Assembly (NCBI GenBank): GCA_914767715.1
Contig: OU612066.1
Span: forward strand, 6,329,001-6,393,000
Direction of reading: 5' to 3'
Source: Membranipora membranacea
Lineage: Eukaryota > Bryozoa > Gymnolaemata > Cheilostomatida > Membraniporidae
Length of the DNA stretch: 64,000 nucleotides
Below, piece by piece: positions 23,521-36,700 of this stretch (the first letter of the stretch is position 1; every line of letters starts with the position of its first letter). Both the position numbers and the translations under genes were made by a program. Below the pieces are notes generated by a model, which made no database searches, was not told where the DNA came from, and was given only the letters and a program-made list of their open reading frames with translations.

Positions 23521-26500
23521 CTAGAGAAAGTATCTGAGGAGAGCGAGGAGCAGGAAGGAGGCGCTGAAGTAAAGTCTCTCCCCATTGTTACAGTTGTTTC
23601 CTTCGCAGCAGAACAATCCGCTACCTCCAGTGTTAGCATTCAAACAGATACCAAGAGGAGCACAGCCACGTGTGACACTTGATAACACTCCATCCGCCTC
23701 AACCACAGCTTTCTATTAATGAAAGATAAATAATGACTTGTACTGTATGTGTATCTTGCCTAACAGGTTCCAAATCTGTTTAAATGGGCCATTAGATCAA
23801 ACTACTATCAACCTCCAAAACCAGTTTCTTCTAATTGAACTATTCTTTCATTGTTGTATTTTCTGGTACAGCTGGTTTCTAGCCAGATGATCAGGAAATT
23901 ATTTTCGACTAGTACTTTCTACTACCATTCCAAAATTTTACCTACTGTTGTCATCCCGCTATAGCCACATCTGTCTACCAATAGCCAAGTAATTATTCAG
24001 CACTTGGTACAACCCATAATTATCAGGGCATATTGATCGCCCACCAGCATAGCATAACATTTGTTACCGCTGTGCAAATCAGAAAAATATAGTCATGAAT
24101 GGTAATGCAAGCCTGTTGACTTCGCACAGTACTAACAGTGCACATATTACAGTATCACAGGTATGTGTACATACATGTTACGATCAACTCACCGTGCATG
24201 TATTGCTGAGCGTACATTCTGTGCTTGGTGGAGGACTGAACAAGTTGAAGTTTGCACAGTTATCTGCGGAGTTATCTCCAACCGATATTGATGTGCAGGT
24301 GTAACAAGAACCGCCTGTCAAAACATAAGTTAACATTATTAGCTATAAAAAGGTTGATTGCAAGTGATATAGATCTATCTATACAGGGCATTGTGGTCTG
24401 TCTGGATAATTATCATGGCAATTCCCATAAAGGAGTTGTAAAAGCTGAAAAAATGTAAGTTTTGGTAACACACAGAGAAGTATTGTAGCTTTCACCTGGG
24501 TCTGGCGGATTACGTTTAACAGGAAGTTTGTAATGCAAGGTATCAATTTAGAGATACATTCTGCATCTCACAATTTTGTACGTCATATGATCCTCCAAAC
24601 CAAGGAGTACTCCTTGTACTCCTTGTCTAAACTAGTGAACTTTATAAACTTGCTAAACTAACTGTGTAACATTAATTTGCCAAGTTCTCATTATAGAAAA
24701 TGTGTTCAAAATCATTTTTATCAGTAAAATGCTGACTGCAAGTCTTATGTAAACTGACAATTTAACTTTATTGACAGCTAATTTGGCTAAGTTTGGTTCT
24801 ATTCTGGTCTAGATTAGTGAATGTGGAACTGTTCCATGCTATGTCGTTGTGGCATGTATCTGACAAAAATTGTTCTCTTTTCCCGAAAATCAGTTAAAAA
24901 ACTCTATGTAAACTATGTAAAACCAGGCCATCGAATTCACTATTTTGTCTGCAACCTGATATACATAAATTATCTAATAATGAAGCTCAAAAAGTACCAA
25001 AATCAGAGAGAGAAAGTCCTCTGTGTACTGTTTGTTTGTAAAGCTTTGCAAACTCAGTTCATTAAAAGTATTTTGGCTTCAAGTTGCTGTAGAGTTATCT
25101 TCTCATTTTCATACAATGTCGTACTTAATATGAATTAGAAGTTATCCCACTTTGCCTAATTTATCATATCCCGTCCTTGTATCATGGTAAACATACAAAC
25201 TTAAATGAGAGAATTCTTTACAGAGGAAGAATCTAGGATCAAAATTGAATGTCTCCAAATATCAGAAATTATACCAGCATACAAGTTCTCCCTGTATACA
25301 GGTTTTATTTCAAACTCCAAGAACCAAGCAGATTGTGTCAATCTGGTTAAATAACTCTCCGTAAACCCTTATACTTGCAAGATAGCAAGAGAATAGGTAG
25401 CGATAGATATTTGATTTACTATTTCCAATCCAATCCAAATTCAATACTACTGGTTCTAATTTTTGCTGGATGGGGTCAAAGTTTTTGAGTGGGGGGATTA
25501 AATGAGGACGCATAATTCATCTACTGGTACTTGTGTCAACCGACCTTGCCCAGTGATATGAATTAAATTTAAGCCAGGGATACCCATCAAACAATTACGA
25601 AATATTTCAATCCTAAGAAATACACAAGAAGGCCTACACTATCACATTTTAAACAAGGATTGATTGAGGAAACAATGTCAATTAAAAATTATTGAAGATT
25701 ATTAGGGTTGTTTCAAACATAAATTACTGTCTTTCAAGTAAAATTTTTAAGAATAGATTGGGCAGTGCTTCTGATTTGTGCGAAAATAAATGTCACGTTA
25801 AAATCCCAAATCCTTCCCTCAAAGAAGCCTTAATAGTAGTAGTATTGTTATTATGAAGGCATATGATATCAGATATAAAATACTTCTGGTTTCTAGTTAC
25901 TATTTGATTATGTAATATCAGGGCCTTCAACCTGGGAGGATTCGAAACCTGAGTTTTGATATTAGCATGTCCCATAGTGGTACTTTAAAGGTGTAAAACG
26001 TCGTGAGCATAAACAGCTGAGGGTATGTCTGAGATGGTACCGAAATATTGTCGGGTGAAATACCTGGGATTTGAAGATTATGTGCAAAGAATAGCTGGCA
26101 AAGCAAGTCAAAGAATGTATGTTGTTAAAAAAATGTTGCATCTAAGTACAAAGCCATTAGCTTCCATGATGTTCAAAAGTTTTGTAGTTTCCCTCTTGAT
26201 GTATTGTCTGCCTGTTTTTGAGGCTTGACGTAGGCGACCTCGATATTATTGTGCTGTTCTGTTGATGAGCATCACATCATACAAAATTTCCGAGAGCAAT
26301 GCCCTCAAATGCAAGTTCCATACATTAGTAGCAAGCTCCTTTAATGACAAAGTATATGCATCCTTTTCTCGCAACATTTCATGTTTGTGATAGCTAGTAA
26401 ATCAATAAAAACCTAGAGCATTGCTTGTAAACATAAAATCGTAAATAATTTTAGATTTGATCCAGATGAACCAATTCATATGGACTAACCAAGGCCATCG

Positions 26501-29500
26501 CCACAGGTGAAAATGAATCCCCATGATGTAAAAATATGTTTGTAAAAATATTGTTTTAAAGGCTGACGAATCGAGCCGCCAGGGTAGAAAGGCATATAAT
26601 TGATGTAATGTGATGCTATTGAAATCATTGCCTGGATTTATCCGGTTCACCTGCAAAATGAATTTTTTAACATTCCTAAAATTCAAATTTCTATTCAGCC
26701 ATAATAATCTATTTGCAAATCACTGGGAGAGCAATAAGAGCATAGATTATCACAAATGAAATCAAATACCCACAACAAATACCACACATTATTCACATGC
26801 AAAAGTTTGATGTCATCTCAGTCTGAACCGAGATGCTTTGACAGAAAGGCAAGTTGGGTGTAATGTGTTGATATTCAAATTAAAGATTAGGTTCATTCAA
26901 TCATGTCAAGTTCATTACAAGCTAAATTTTAAAAGCGTTCTGAAATACAAATTGGAATCTCACATAAATGACTTGAATAGGCAGCGCAGTGAGAGCATAG
27001 CTTATCACAACTAGAATCTAATACCTGATCATTCATTAATAATATGACATAAATTATTGTAAGGCAACATTTAGCATTGTTTATATATTATTCATCTCTG
27101 CCAACGAGCAAAATCTGAGTTTTAGCTCACATTTTAAAATCCCCTGAGAAGCCTGAGTTGAACCCAAAAATCTGAGTAACTCGGGCTAAATCTGAGTGGT
27201 TGAGAGCCCTGGTAATATTGTCTGTGATATGTAATAAATCAATCAAATCAATCAGGTGAAGACCAGAGAAGGCAGGGGAGGGATTTTGTTTTGCAGCTTA
27301 ATTTGAGTTAGAAGTTTTCCAAATGCAGTCACCAATAGCTCCTCGGCCATATGCCATCAACAGCTTGAAGTCAATATAGTTAGTTGGGTATCCAGATAAA
27401 TCACAGTATGAAAGTTTTTTACTATTGTATCTACTGTCATGAGGATATTGCTCACTGTGTTAATGGCTGTGATGCCATACAGAGAGCAAGGAGTCACAGG
27501 GGCCTTAGCCCATGATAATATTCAAAATTGTATTGTGCTAACCTAAATTATTAGCCATCCTTTTGTAAGCCTCTATAAATAAATAAATAAGCAATCACTA
27601 CTAGTATGCCTACCTGCAAATATGAGAGCACTACATAGTAAATCTTTTGATTGTATGACTAAACAGAGAGACATTGCGACAACACAAACCATCACAAACC
27701 AACACAATTATGAGATTATGTTGACTCAATCTTGTCACCAAACAATAGCGTGTGCTCCTGTTTTTAAAAACAATTTTAATTAGCCACACAATTAGATATT
27801 TTATTGTGAATAGCAACACATGATAACACTCTATGAGAAGAATGCTGTGTGTACAGCCTCTGCTTACAATTGATATTGCTAGCATAATGAATTACTCTGT
27901 GTTAAACACTTTCCAGCTCCTATCTCAATTTTAACTGATGAATCCCTATGCTCAGTGCTAAGATATGCACATATTTTGGTAACCTTCCATTTATCATAAT
28001 AGTTAGATTGCAATTCAGTATTCATAGATCAGCTTCTTGCTATAATTTGTAATCAGAGAGAAACCCATGCATCCCAATTGACAAGCCCTCGGGGCTAACA
28101 AAACCCATGACCTCCAACGCATGCGCGCTGTGCGACTGACACTCTAACGTATGTCACCAACTCTTAAATCCATCTCATTCTTGATAGCCACTCTCTGCAT
28201 CAAACAATCGAAGCTAATAAGATATAATCTATTTTAACCACAATTTCTAAATTGAAAGATTCATACCCGTTAGTGTTGACTAAATAAGCCATCACAAAAT
28301 TACAAAGAAGATCTTTCCAAACCCACAGAGTCAGTATATTTTGGAGGCATGTGTCATGTGAGATTATAATAATAATAATAGCCATTCGCATCATGGTTGC
28401 ACTAGTCTAAGTGCCCAGACTCCAAGGCGCAGGGAGTTACTTGCGCAAACTATTATAGTTTGCGCGAGCAACTCCCTGCGCCTTGGAGTCTGAGCACTTA
28501 GACTATGGTTGCGCTAGCTTGCCATGCACTTCTAGTAGCTTGACTCAGGAGGCTCTACTGGTCGTGGAGCAAGTCGATTGAATAATATAAAACTCAAGCA
28601 CTTTCTAGACGATCAAGTGTTTGACAAAGGTGAAAAAACCTATATATACATGAAATTACAACTAAACTACACATGAATAAAAATTTTGTTGAAATATTAA
28701 TCATTGAAATAAGATGGGAAACCAATCAAGACCATTTGTGCCTAAGACTTATTTCCACATTTGAAGTTGAATGATGAGATTTCCTGCTAAATTACTGAAT
28801 TCGAATCATTTAATTCATGATCAGAATATTTTGTAAAATGTAGTATTAACAATTTATAATCTTTGGTAATCACAGTATTAGGCTACCAGTAGCAGATTAT
28901 AATTGTACTTGTTGGGTTTGGGACCTAGGATTATTGTGCCTCATACATCAATTGAATTGAAAGCTTGTTATAGAAGAGGCTTTGTTTAGACAAAGAGAGT
29001 ATATCAAAGGCTAAGGTCTCTGGTGTATTGCGCAATCGTAAGCACACATCAGGCATACTTTCAAAAAACAGATATACATGTTACATTTTGCTTGCATGCA
29101 ACTTACAATGATGCAAAAATCGGCATATCTGGACAGCCCTATTCTGAGTAACCAAAAGAAATTTGGAAGTAATCGGACTATTGGAAGTAGGTGTGCGATA
29201 CATTACTTTGATAGTAACATCTGTTTTTTGTAGATTTCTTTGAGAAATAATATTTTTTAAATATCATTGTGGCTCATTGGGTTTATATTGGTATAATACA
29301 TAATTATATGTGGGTTTAGTTCACCCATGTCAAATACACTTCCCTAGAGTGAAGTTCAAAGTTTGGTCAGGAGGAGATAATCACCAAAATCAACCAATAC
29401 TTTTAATGAACTGAGAAGCGATGCGGCTTCCTGATTATAAACTCTGAATGTCACAATTCCCCTTATATCATGTAATTTAACCATAACTCTATGATGAAAT

Positions 29501-29645
29501 ATTGGTAAAAAGTAGCGTAAGGCCAGTGGTCTTTCCATCAAGCCACTGTTCACAGCTTGTGATAAGCCAGATACTCACCGGCAGTTAATGAGGGGAGAGA
29601 GAGACAGAATACTCCCAGTACTAAGAGATAAGTCAGTGAGTTCAT
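23521..29645 (-). CDS. Ly6/uPAR (three-finger) GPI-anchored protein, three exons
   Basis: A small secreted or GPI-anchored cell-surface protein of the Ly6/uPAR family. Exons on the minus strand: 29645-29579 (signal peptide MNSLTYLLVLGVFCLSLPSL), 24314-24193, and 23712-23521. The first intron is phase 1 and the second phase 0, both GT-AG (GTGAGT donors); the joined frame is 126 codons plus stop. Exon 2 starts the mature domain with SCYTCTS. Exon 3 ends it with the family signature CCEGNNCN. The mature part has ten cysteines, the classic number for the LU fold. A C-terminal hydrophobic stretch (YFSASFLLLALLRYFL) fits a GPI-attachment signal. The 5.3-kb first intron contains parts of the dispersed repeat and a hAT element. 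Ligand and role cannot be inferred. The assignment of exon 1 rests on phase, orientation and signal-peptide character. Confidence 0.82.
24315..25051. other. Intronic DNA of the Ly6 gene
   Basis: AT-rich intron sequence, no other gene seen. Short tandem phrase TACTCCTTG near 24605-24625. Confidence 0.5.
25919..27211. mobile_element. hAT-like element (about 1.3 kb)
   Basis: Starts CAGGGCCTTCAACC and ends with the complement of CAGGGCTCTCAACC, an expected hAT terminus. GTAATAT lies on both sides (25912-25918 and 27212-27218), 7 of the 8 bases of a hAT duplication. The paralogous copy A lacks the insert. No transposase remains; inside is a LINE fragment (26025-26228) and modules shared with 20480-21054. 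Confidence 0.7.
26025..26228 (+). pseudogene. LINE reverse-transcriptase C-terminal fragment
   Basis: About 67 residues with VKYLGFEDYVQRIAGKASQ and SFVVSLLMYCLPVFE, matching the region after the RT active site in non-LTR elements (KYLG..., then the helix ending in P-V-W/F). Only a relic, captured within the hAT element. Confidence 0.6.
28403..28505. mobile_element. Perfect-type hairpin element with 51-bp arms
   Basis: Arms 28403-28453 and 28455-28505 are nearly exact reverse complements (TAGTCTAAGTGCCCAGACTC on the left, its complement with one or two changes on the right). Flanked by ATGGTTGCACTAG (28393-28405) and ATGGTTGCGCTAG (28505-28517), a direct repeat of 13 bases with one mismatch that overlaps the arm ends. 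Looks like a foldback MITE with a target duplication of about 9-13 bp, which would suit Mutator-like elements. That assignment is an inference. Confidence 0.75.
28518..29578. other. Intronic DNA of the Ly6 gene
   Basis: No additional gene recognised. Confidence 0.5.
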
Positions 29646-30133
29646 CCTGTATTACTGATGGTCAACTCTAGAACTTTAGACAGTGAGAATGGTGTGTACT
29701 TCTCAGCAGCTGTTGTGTGTATGAGATGCTAAACTGACACTGGCTCTTTCTAGTAGTGTTGCGATAGCTTGTAATTATCCAATAGGATTGTAGTGTTGAA
29801 CCAAGAGAATGAGTCATAATTCCTAATATCTAGCCAAGCTATTTTTGTACATCAATGTAGATGAATTACCTTTGCAGCATGGTTTTGTTTGAATTGTAGT
29901 TCCACATTCACAAAGATCATACATACATCTGTTGCACAAAGTCGTAGACAAATTTTGTAGTTTTTGATTAAATGTGCCATCTGCCTGCGACTGTACCTCC
30001 TATGTCACATCAAAGTAATCTCATAGCAATGAACAGAAATACTAAATTGCTTCGAACAAGGATGTTATTGAATGATGTAACCAAGTTCAAAGTGTGAGAA
30101 CCCAGGGTCTTGGAGGGTCAAGACGGAACTAGA
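29646..30133. other. Upstream region of the Ly6 gene
   Basis: Would hold the 5' UTR and promoter of the minus-strand Ly6 gene. I see no clear TATA element or other motif. Confidence 0.35.
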
Positions 30134-30141
30134 CTCTAGGT

Positions 30142-30457
30142 CAGGGGTGATGGGGCCGCATCCACATATTGCAATGTCCCTTGAGGGCCGCAACCTTGCC
30201 ATAAATCAAACTTTCATACATGGGTGTGCAGTATTTTCATCTCTGCAGTGGGGAATTTATTTATTGGAGCTCACTGCAAATGCAATGGTTGGGAAATTCC
30301 AAAATACTGTGAATAGATGTAGAGCGTTCCTTATTATTGTACAAATGAGGAATGTAATAAATATAGGGGTGAAAACTGATTTCGCGACTACGCGATTTTC
30401 GCAGACGGGTCGGTGGCCGCATAAATTGGGTCGGGGGCCACTCGTTGGGCAGCCCTG
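30142..30457. mobile_element. hAT MITE (316 bp) with perfect 8-bp target duplication
   Basis: Begins CAGGGGTGATGGGGCCGCA and ends GGGCAGCCCTG, giving termini CAGGG...CCCTG. Both flanks are CTCTAGGT (30134-30141 and 30458-30465), an exact 8-bp duplication. The GGCC-rich subterminal regions are typical of hAT MITEs. No transposase. An intact duplication suggests a fairly young insertion. Confidence 0.9.
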
Positions 30458-30465
30458 CTCTAGGT

Positions 30466-33400
30466 ACATGGCGGGCAACCTTTTTTTTTTGAAAAAGGGC
30501 ACATTATGTAGACTCAACTCTGAAGGCAGCTGCACATTTTCCAGGCATAAATTTGAAATGTGAGGTATATTTTGGCACTGCACTGGCACTACAAATTTGT
30601 CAATAAAAATGTGCTATGCTACAATTAGCATTGGCTTTGTCAAGTTGCATCAGAAATACTCATATTGTTTATCTAATCTACTGAAGTTTTTTTGTCTGAG
30701 ATACGGTTTTGTACAGGGCTGCATCCCAGTGTTTCACGCCGTAGGGCAAAGGGCAGGATGGGAACGTGAGGGATGCTGTATGCTATTTGCATATACTTGC
30801 CAAAGTTATAAAAACAAAAAAGGAGTGGTAATCTAGAACATTTCAGCCAAAATGCTGTAGCACTTGTAAAATGTCTGCATATCAATTTTTTGATTCAACT
30901 CTGCCTTTCGGTTTCAAAATGACAGCTTTGCAAAAGACAGTTAGTCGTTTTAATATCCATAGGTGAAATAATCGATTAAATTGCTTTTCGCTCACAAAAT
31001 TACAACAATGTCTTCACTGTTGGACGTTTTCTTTTTCAAATAGAAGCTCTTTTGAAAAATTAGTTGGCACCAGCAGTTATGATGCGTTTGTGTAGAATGG
31101 CTTGCAAGGAATTTCCTAAAATTGTTAACATGTATGTAGCCTAGCTCATGCATGACACAGAATGGCCACTTTTTTGATTTTCCAACAATAAACTGTGCTT
31201 GCAGAGGGCAATGCGTACTTGACATCAACAAGGCGAAACAGGAAACAAAACTTGAGTGTATAATTTTCAGAGGTATAAGGCCATAATAAGGCCGCAAAAC
31301 ATTTTCACTCTTTGAAATCGGTTAAATCATTCAATAATGTCTTTTGTGCGAGTAAATTTAGTTTTTTTGTTTATTGCTATGAGATTACATTGATATGAAC
31401 AGTGGCTTTTTTTTAGCTTTTAGTCACACTTTTGCACATTCAGGGAGAACATCTTCAGACGATGGTTGATGCAATAAAAATGTATATATATATATATATG
31501 TAATATATTATATATATCATTAATGGTTGAGTGTTGAGCAGTTCACTCAGCCACCCTTCAGTATATGAATTTAATTCAAATATTTAAAACGATATCATCA
31601 GATTGCCATGTGTTTGGAGACTGGGATAGGGAGTTATGCAAACCTACAACAGTAGAAGATAACTCTTAGCCGGCACTTAGGTAACGCTATCTAGGGTGTT
31701 TCACAAACCCCCTGCGCTAACATTGTGCCTGGTACCACTGTAGGAGGTATGGAGGTACGGAGGTATGGCTGAATATTGGTATTGGAAGAGGCTGAGAAAT
31801 GGATCTTTTCATTTTTTGACAGTCTCAAAAATTCCTAATTCTACTTATATATACCGCATAATATAAACAAAAATTAAAATATTTGCAAATTATAAAAAAT
31901 AGTTATAATTCCTTTTACATTATGACAACCAAAATACTAAAAGAGAAACTGTTTCTTTAAAAGCAAATTTTATATCTAGTTTCAATGTTCAGCTTTCAAG
32001 TCATGCAGTGGGCAATATCACAAATATATTGCTACACAGGTATGACATTTCAGGTTTGTAAAGTGTGGAAAAATGATAGGTTAACAGGACGACAGGGTGT
32101 CCGGTAAAGCAGGACATTGGAGACCAAGACCCAAACTGGTAACAGGGTGAGGGTGAGGGTGAGGGTGAGTTGTACTCTCAAGCACATTAAGACGACAACT
32201 CCTAATGTTTTATACAAAAACAAGAAAATAGGCCTACTGCTTACTCAGTAAATCCATATCCTTGGTTACTAATGACAAAGCGTATAAATTTAGAAGAATA
32301 ACATATTTGGAAAGGTACTGGGTCTAAAAACTGATCAGCAGCCAAATAGGAGCCCCATTCCGGTGTGATTGTTGAGCTCTGCTATCACTGTGTACCATGC
32401 CTGATTGATTGATTGAGGAGTACTTTATTATCGATCTAGATACATTGAAAAATGTATATTATTGATCTGATTTACAGTAAAAATAATATTATAGCGTAAA
32501 AAGTAATTAATAAAATTGGGTGGCTATCACATGCACGCCTCGTAGAAGTTGAAATCACCGTACCTCTCTTGTGTGCCTGCCTATGCCCATGCATTGTTGA
32601 ATGTTCTCACTAAACGGCACTGTGTTAGATGCAGAACTTGATCTGAACGGCCGGCAACCTCTCATGGTATTGCCCTATTATTAACCGGTCTGCTTAGTTC
32701 TCGATGTTGTGACTTGGGCACTACATCTGGCCCAAAAAACTCAAGCTAATGACCATATCTCAGTTCTCATCTCATGAGAAGATACAGGATTGCTTGAACA
32801 ACCGGCCTCCCTACCCCCCACCCTGGAAATCAGACCAAAGCGCATCATCCTGCAATCAGGAAATCTCAGACTCTGCTGCGATGCAAAGAAACTCCCTTAT
32901 TTGAAGTTATCATCACATAAACAGACGAGTTTAGACTAAGAAGTGCTGTAACGGTTCAGTGTGGTAAAGCTGCAGCCGATTGAATTGATCATCATGAAGT
33001 CGAAATTTTTCATATATGATGCAATAAATGTCCCTTTCTCGCTATGTATTCCGTCATTTTTCAATGGCTGCCACCAAAATTCCTCATAAAGCATTAAAAT
33101 ATCCAGATTGAATGAGCTGCATCAATTGTTCTCAAATCTCAATGACACAAAATAAGGGGATGAGGGGATAAAGGCCAGTGTAATAAACCACCCAGTCATG
33201 TAAAATCAATACAGGAGCTGAGAAGAATTCTTCACTAACCGGTTTTATTACTAAAATCACAATCATTGGAGATGTTTTGAAGATTCTGCTCATCTTAATT
33301 AATCAAAGTTAGCCAGGCTAGCCTATCTCGGCTGATGCATGACTAGTCTGTCAGCTTGATCAAATAACTCCATATAGTATTGTGGACGCCTTCAGGTTAG

Positions 33401-33690
33401 GAATCAAGGGGCTTTTCAGTCAAAGGCTGACCACATGTAACCCTAGCAATATATAATCAAGTGGCAACACTGTGACGAGTAGTCAGTAATGTATCTTTTT
33501 ATTTTAATCTATGATAGGATAGGTTGGTGTGGTGATTATTTCAAGCTTTAGTGGTTTCTATGGTTGATTTCCCCTCATTACAAGCAATGTCAAAAACCAT
33601 GACCATCCAGCTTGCGCAAAACACAAGTACAGCTGGATGTAGATAATATCAAGCCTAGCGAATTATAAGTTCAAAACATAGACAAACATA
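30466..33690. other. Unassigned DNA with short simple repeats
   Basis: No gene recognised. Contains a T10 run near 30480, a TA-rich simple repeat at 31480-31517, a GGTATGGAGGTAC-type short repeat near 31745-31765, and four GGGTGA units at 32145-32168. A GATTGATTGATT phrase near 32403 may be the 3' end of an old retroelement. Confidence 0.5.
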
Positions 33691-33703
33691 GACAAAACAT
33701 AGA

Positions 33704-36700
33704 TAAACCTAGACAGGACACAGCATATAGCTGAAGTGAGGCACTTAATTATGGTGACGCGACGTCACTGGAGGGTGTAGAAACAGTGATTTTTACTCAT
33801 AGCTATCATTGATATACCGGTCCCAGCTCTGGTTAAATGTTGATAACTCGATTGGCTTCAATCGGAATTTAAGTTTGAAAATTGTAATAGATTCAGCAGC
33901 TTCTGGCGATCATTTTGATAGTCTATTTAGCTTTGTAGCTCAAAAATTATCCAAAAGGCAAGATATTGAAAACGGTGCATAGACTGAAAGCTATAAATTT
34001 TTTTGCAGTTTCAGTCCTGATTAAATGCTTATATCTCAAACAATTTTGATGGAATTTTGAGTTTGAAAATTGCAATAGATTCAGTAGCTTCTTTTGATCA
34101 TTTTAATAGTCTATTTAGCTTTGTAGCTCAAATAATATCAAAAAGCAAGCTTTTGAAAACGGAAGATCCACTCTGGCCTGGCTTATCCATCTTGATCGAA
34201 TAGTGCTTAGCTTGATGAGTGTTACAACTGCTTTGTACTCAGAAATCTACAAATCAGTTGCTATATTGATGACTCAGCAGGGCACAATAAACCTATGTAT
34301 TTCAAAAGGTCAAAAGTTCAAAAGATTGCAGCATTGATGTAATATGATTTCCTTACTACCAGATTTAGCTGTTGCTTGTTTAATCAGGCTGCTAATATAA
34401 GGTAAGAGTTCTAGGAGTATGCTGCCGGGGCAGGTGGTTTGCCTTTACTTTTGACCCACCGAAGTGACCATTAGATTAACTACACAGAATATTGTCTACT
34501 AAGAATTTCAATTTTATTTGAAGCTTTGTGAGGTCCGGCCTTGACTTGTTTACCTCCAACTGTCTCTGTTGGTCACATATTTTGTCATGACATTTATTAT
34601 TGTGCATGCCTGGCTCAAAATGAGCAAATGCAAATTGAAATGCTTGCTTCCTCAGTAATTCCAAGAAAGAAAGTCCTGAACTCCCTAGTTATACTTGAGC
34701 TACAAGGCAGAACAGATCATCTAAATGATCTCCACAAGCTACTGAATCTATTGCAACTTTCAAAATCAAAATCCTATCAAAATTGATATGAAAATAAACT
34801 TTAAATCAGGGCTGAAACGGCAAAAAAAAATTATAGCTTTGAGTCTATGCACCGTTTTCAATAGCTTGCTTTTCGGATAATATTTGAGCCAAGAAGCTAA
34901 ATAGACTATCAAAATCCAATTTTTTCCGCGATGAACAAGAAATCGTTTGTAAGAATTATCTTCCTGAATTGCTATAGAATTCCCTCCACTGACTTTTAGG
35001 ATAAATAGAGCTGTACCAACAGAATATAATGCAAGCAAATGCTGACAATCAACACACTGTCATTGTGCTATTGTACTATGCTATTGTACTATGCTATCGT
35101 ACAATATCATATCCCTTTCACCCAACTTGCCAAGGAGTCCATGTTACCTCAATGGCCATGAATTGGGACTACTCAAATCCAACAATATTTGCGTAGTGAT
35201 TACCTTGCGCTCTAATGCAGATGGAAGGAGGATAAAAAAATACTGACAGGTAAACAATCTGTAGCCAAATTGCGGTCTTTGCTCAGAGTTTTGGTCAGTG
35301 CTGGTGGCCTGGCTGGTGCAGGCCCGTATTTCTAGGGGAGGCAGGGAGGCCTTGCCTCCCTTAGAAAGCTGAATGGAGTGGTCCAAAAATGATATAATTG
35401 ATTATTTCATGTCTGAATCAGGTCTTTTGGGATTTCCATTTGGTAATTAAATGCCTTAAAATTGCTTAGTAACAGCACCCCTCCTATTGATGCTTCTGAC
35501 TAGCCTCGGAATTTTGCCTTCCCTACCAGTTCTTTCTTAACGGCCTTGTTCTTCATCTCATTGTTGATAGCAGTAATTGATAGGCAGAGAATTCTTACTC
35601 ACATTTCCTGCCTCAGCTGAGGTCATGAACCTGATCTGTCAGTTTCACTTCCTATAGAGTAAACAAGAGGCATGTCTGTTGATCACAATTAAAGATTCTC
35701 AATCATCAAAGGCTAAAAAATCTTGGAATATCATTTCAAATGATTCAACTGCCAATTTAAGTTAGTATGTCAAGGGCTGATGTCATTATTTCATCCTAAT
35801 TCGAATGCATCCCTTAAAAAGGACGATCTGTTTGGGAATGTGCTTGGCTGGTCTTCAAAGCATAATTTTAAATTTTATGGGACACTTTTTTGCTACTTTG
35901 TCCTACTTTATTAGCTTTATAATGTCTCAAAACCTTGGCATGAGCTTTTGAGAACTTGGCACTCCTCGAAGACTGGTATATGGAGCCAGGTATACAAACA
36001 ATAACTCTCGCAGGCCTGTAGTTCTAGGGGAGGCAAAAGAGGCACTACCTTCCCTAAAAAGTTAATTACAATAGCCTAAAACACTATAATTGAATAATTC
36101 ATGTCAACATCATCTCCTCTCAGATTTCAATATCAACCAAAATCACCTGCAAAACCTCATCATCGTCAACAGTTGTGTGCCATTTAGCTACACCACCTCC
36201 TGCCCCTAATAAAGGATTTACTAACGGGATCAAACATAGGTGTGAGTATTCAGAATGTTTGAGAAAAGTGAAATGGAGTGGACATGTGTTTGAAGAGCAT
36301 CTCATGGGTACAATATACAATCGGATATGATGTGGCCTCACCGACGTTGGTTGTTGTTTGGAATGTTCTGATATGTTTAGACCTTGCTTGTGATGGTGGT
36401 AGCTTAGAACTTTTTGACAAACAACTATAAAATTCTACATCAAAACCAATATATTGGCCATAAATTTATTCTGCTTGGAGATTGTAATATTAACTGGAAT
36501 TCCTCATCAACCGAAAAAACACATTTAGAGCAGAGCTTTATGTCTGCAGGGCTATTACAGCAAGTTAATGGGATTTCATACATTAGCCATTTAGGGAGAG
36601 AAAGCTTATTAGACCATAAATATGTGAAAATTATATGTTGGTCTAAAAACATGATGGCTCTTCAAGAGAGTGGTTTTGGGTGCCACCAGCCAAGCCACCA

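Larger units (their letters stand above)
25052..28260. repeat. Dispersed 1.85-kb repeat, copy B
   Basis: Collinear with 11594-13844 apart from insertions. Interrupted near 25911-27250 by a hAT element plus a short tail of TCAATCAAATCAAT type. Lacks the MITE seen in copy A. Lies inside the long first intron of the Ly6 gene. Confidence 0.75.

Noticed and set aside
32145-32168. Interstitial telomeric repeat
   Set aside because: Four GGGTGA units are not TTAGGG and are too few; treated as a simple repeat.
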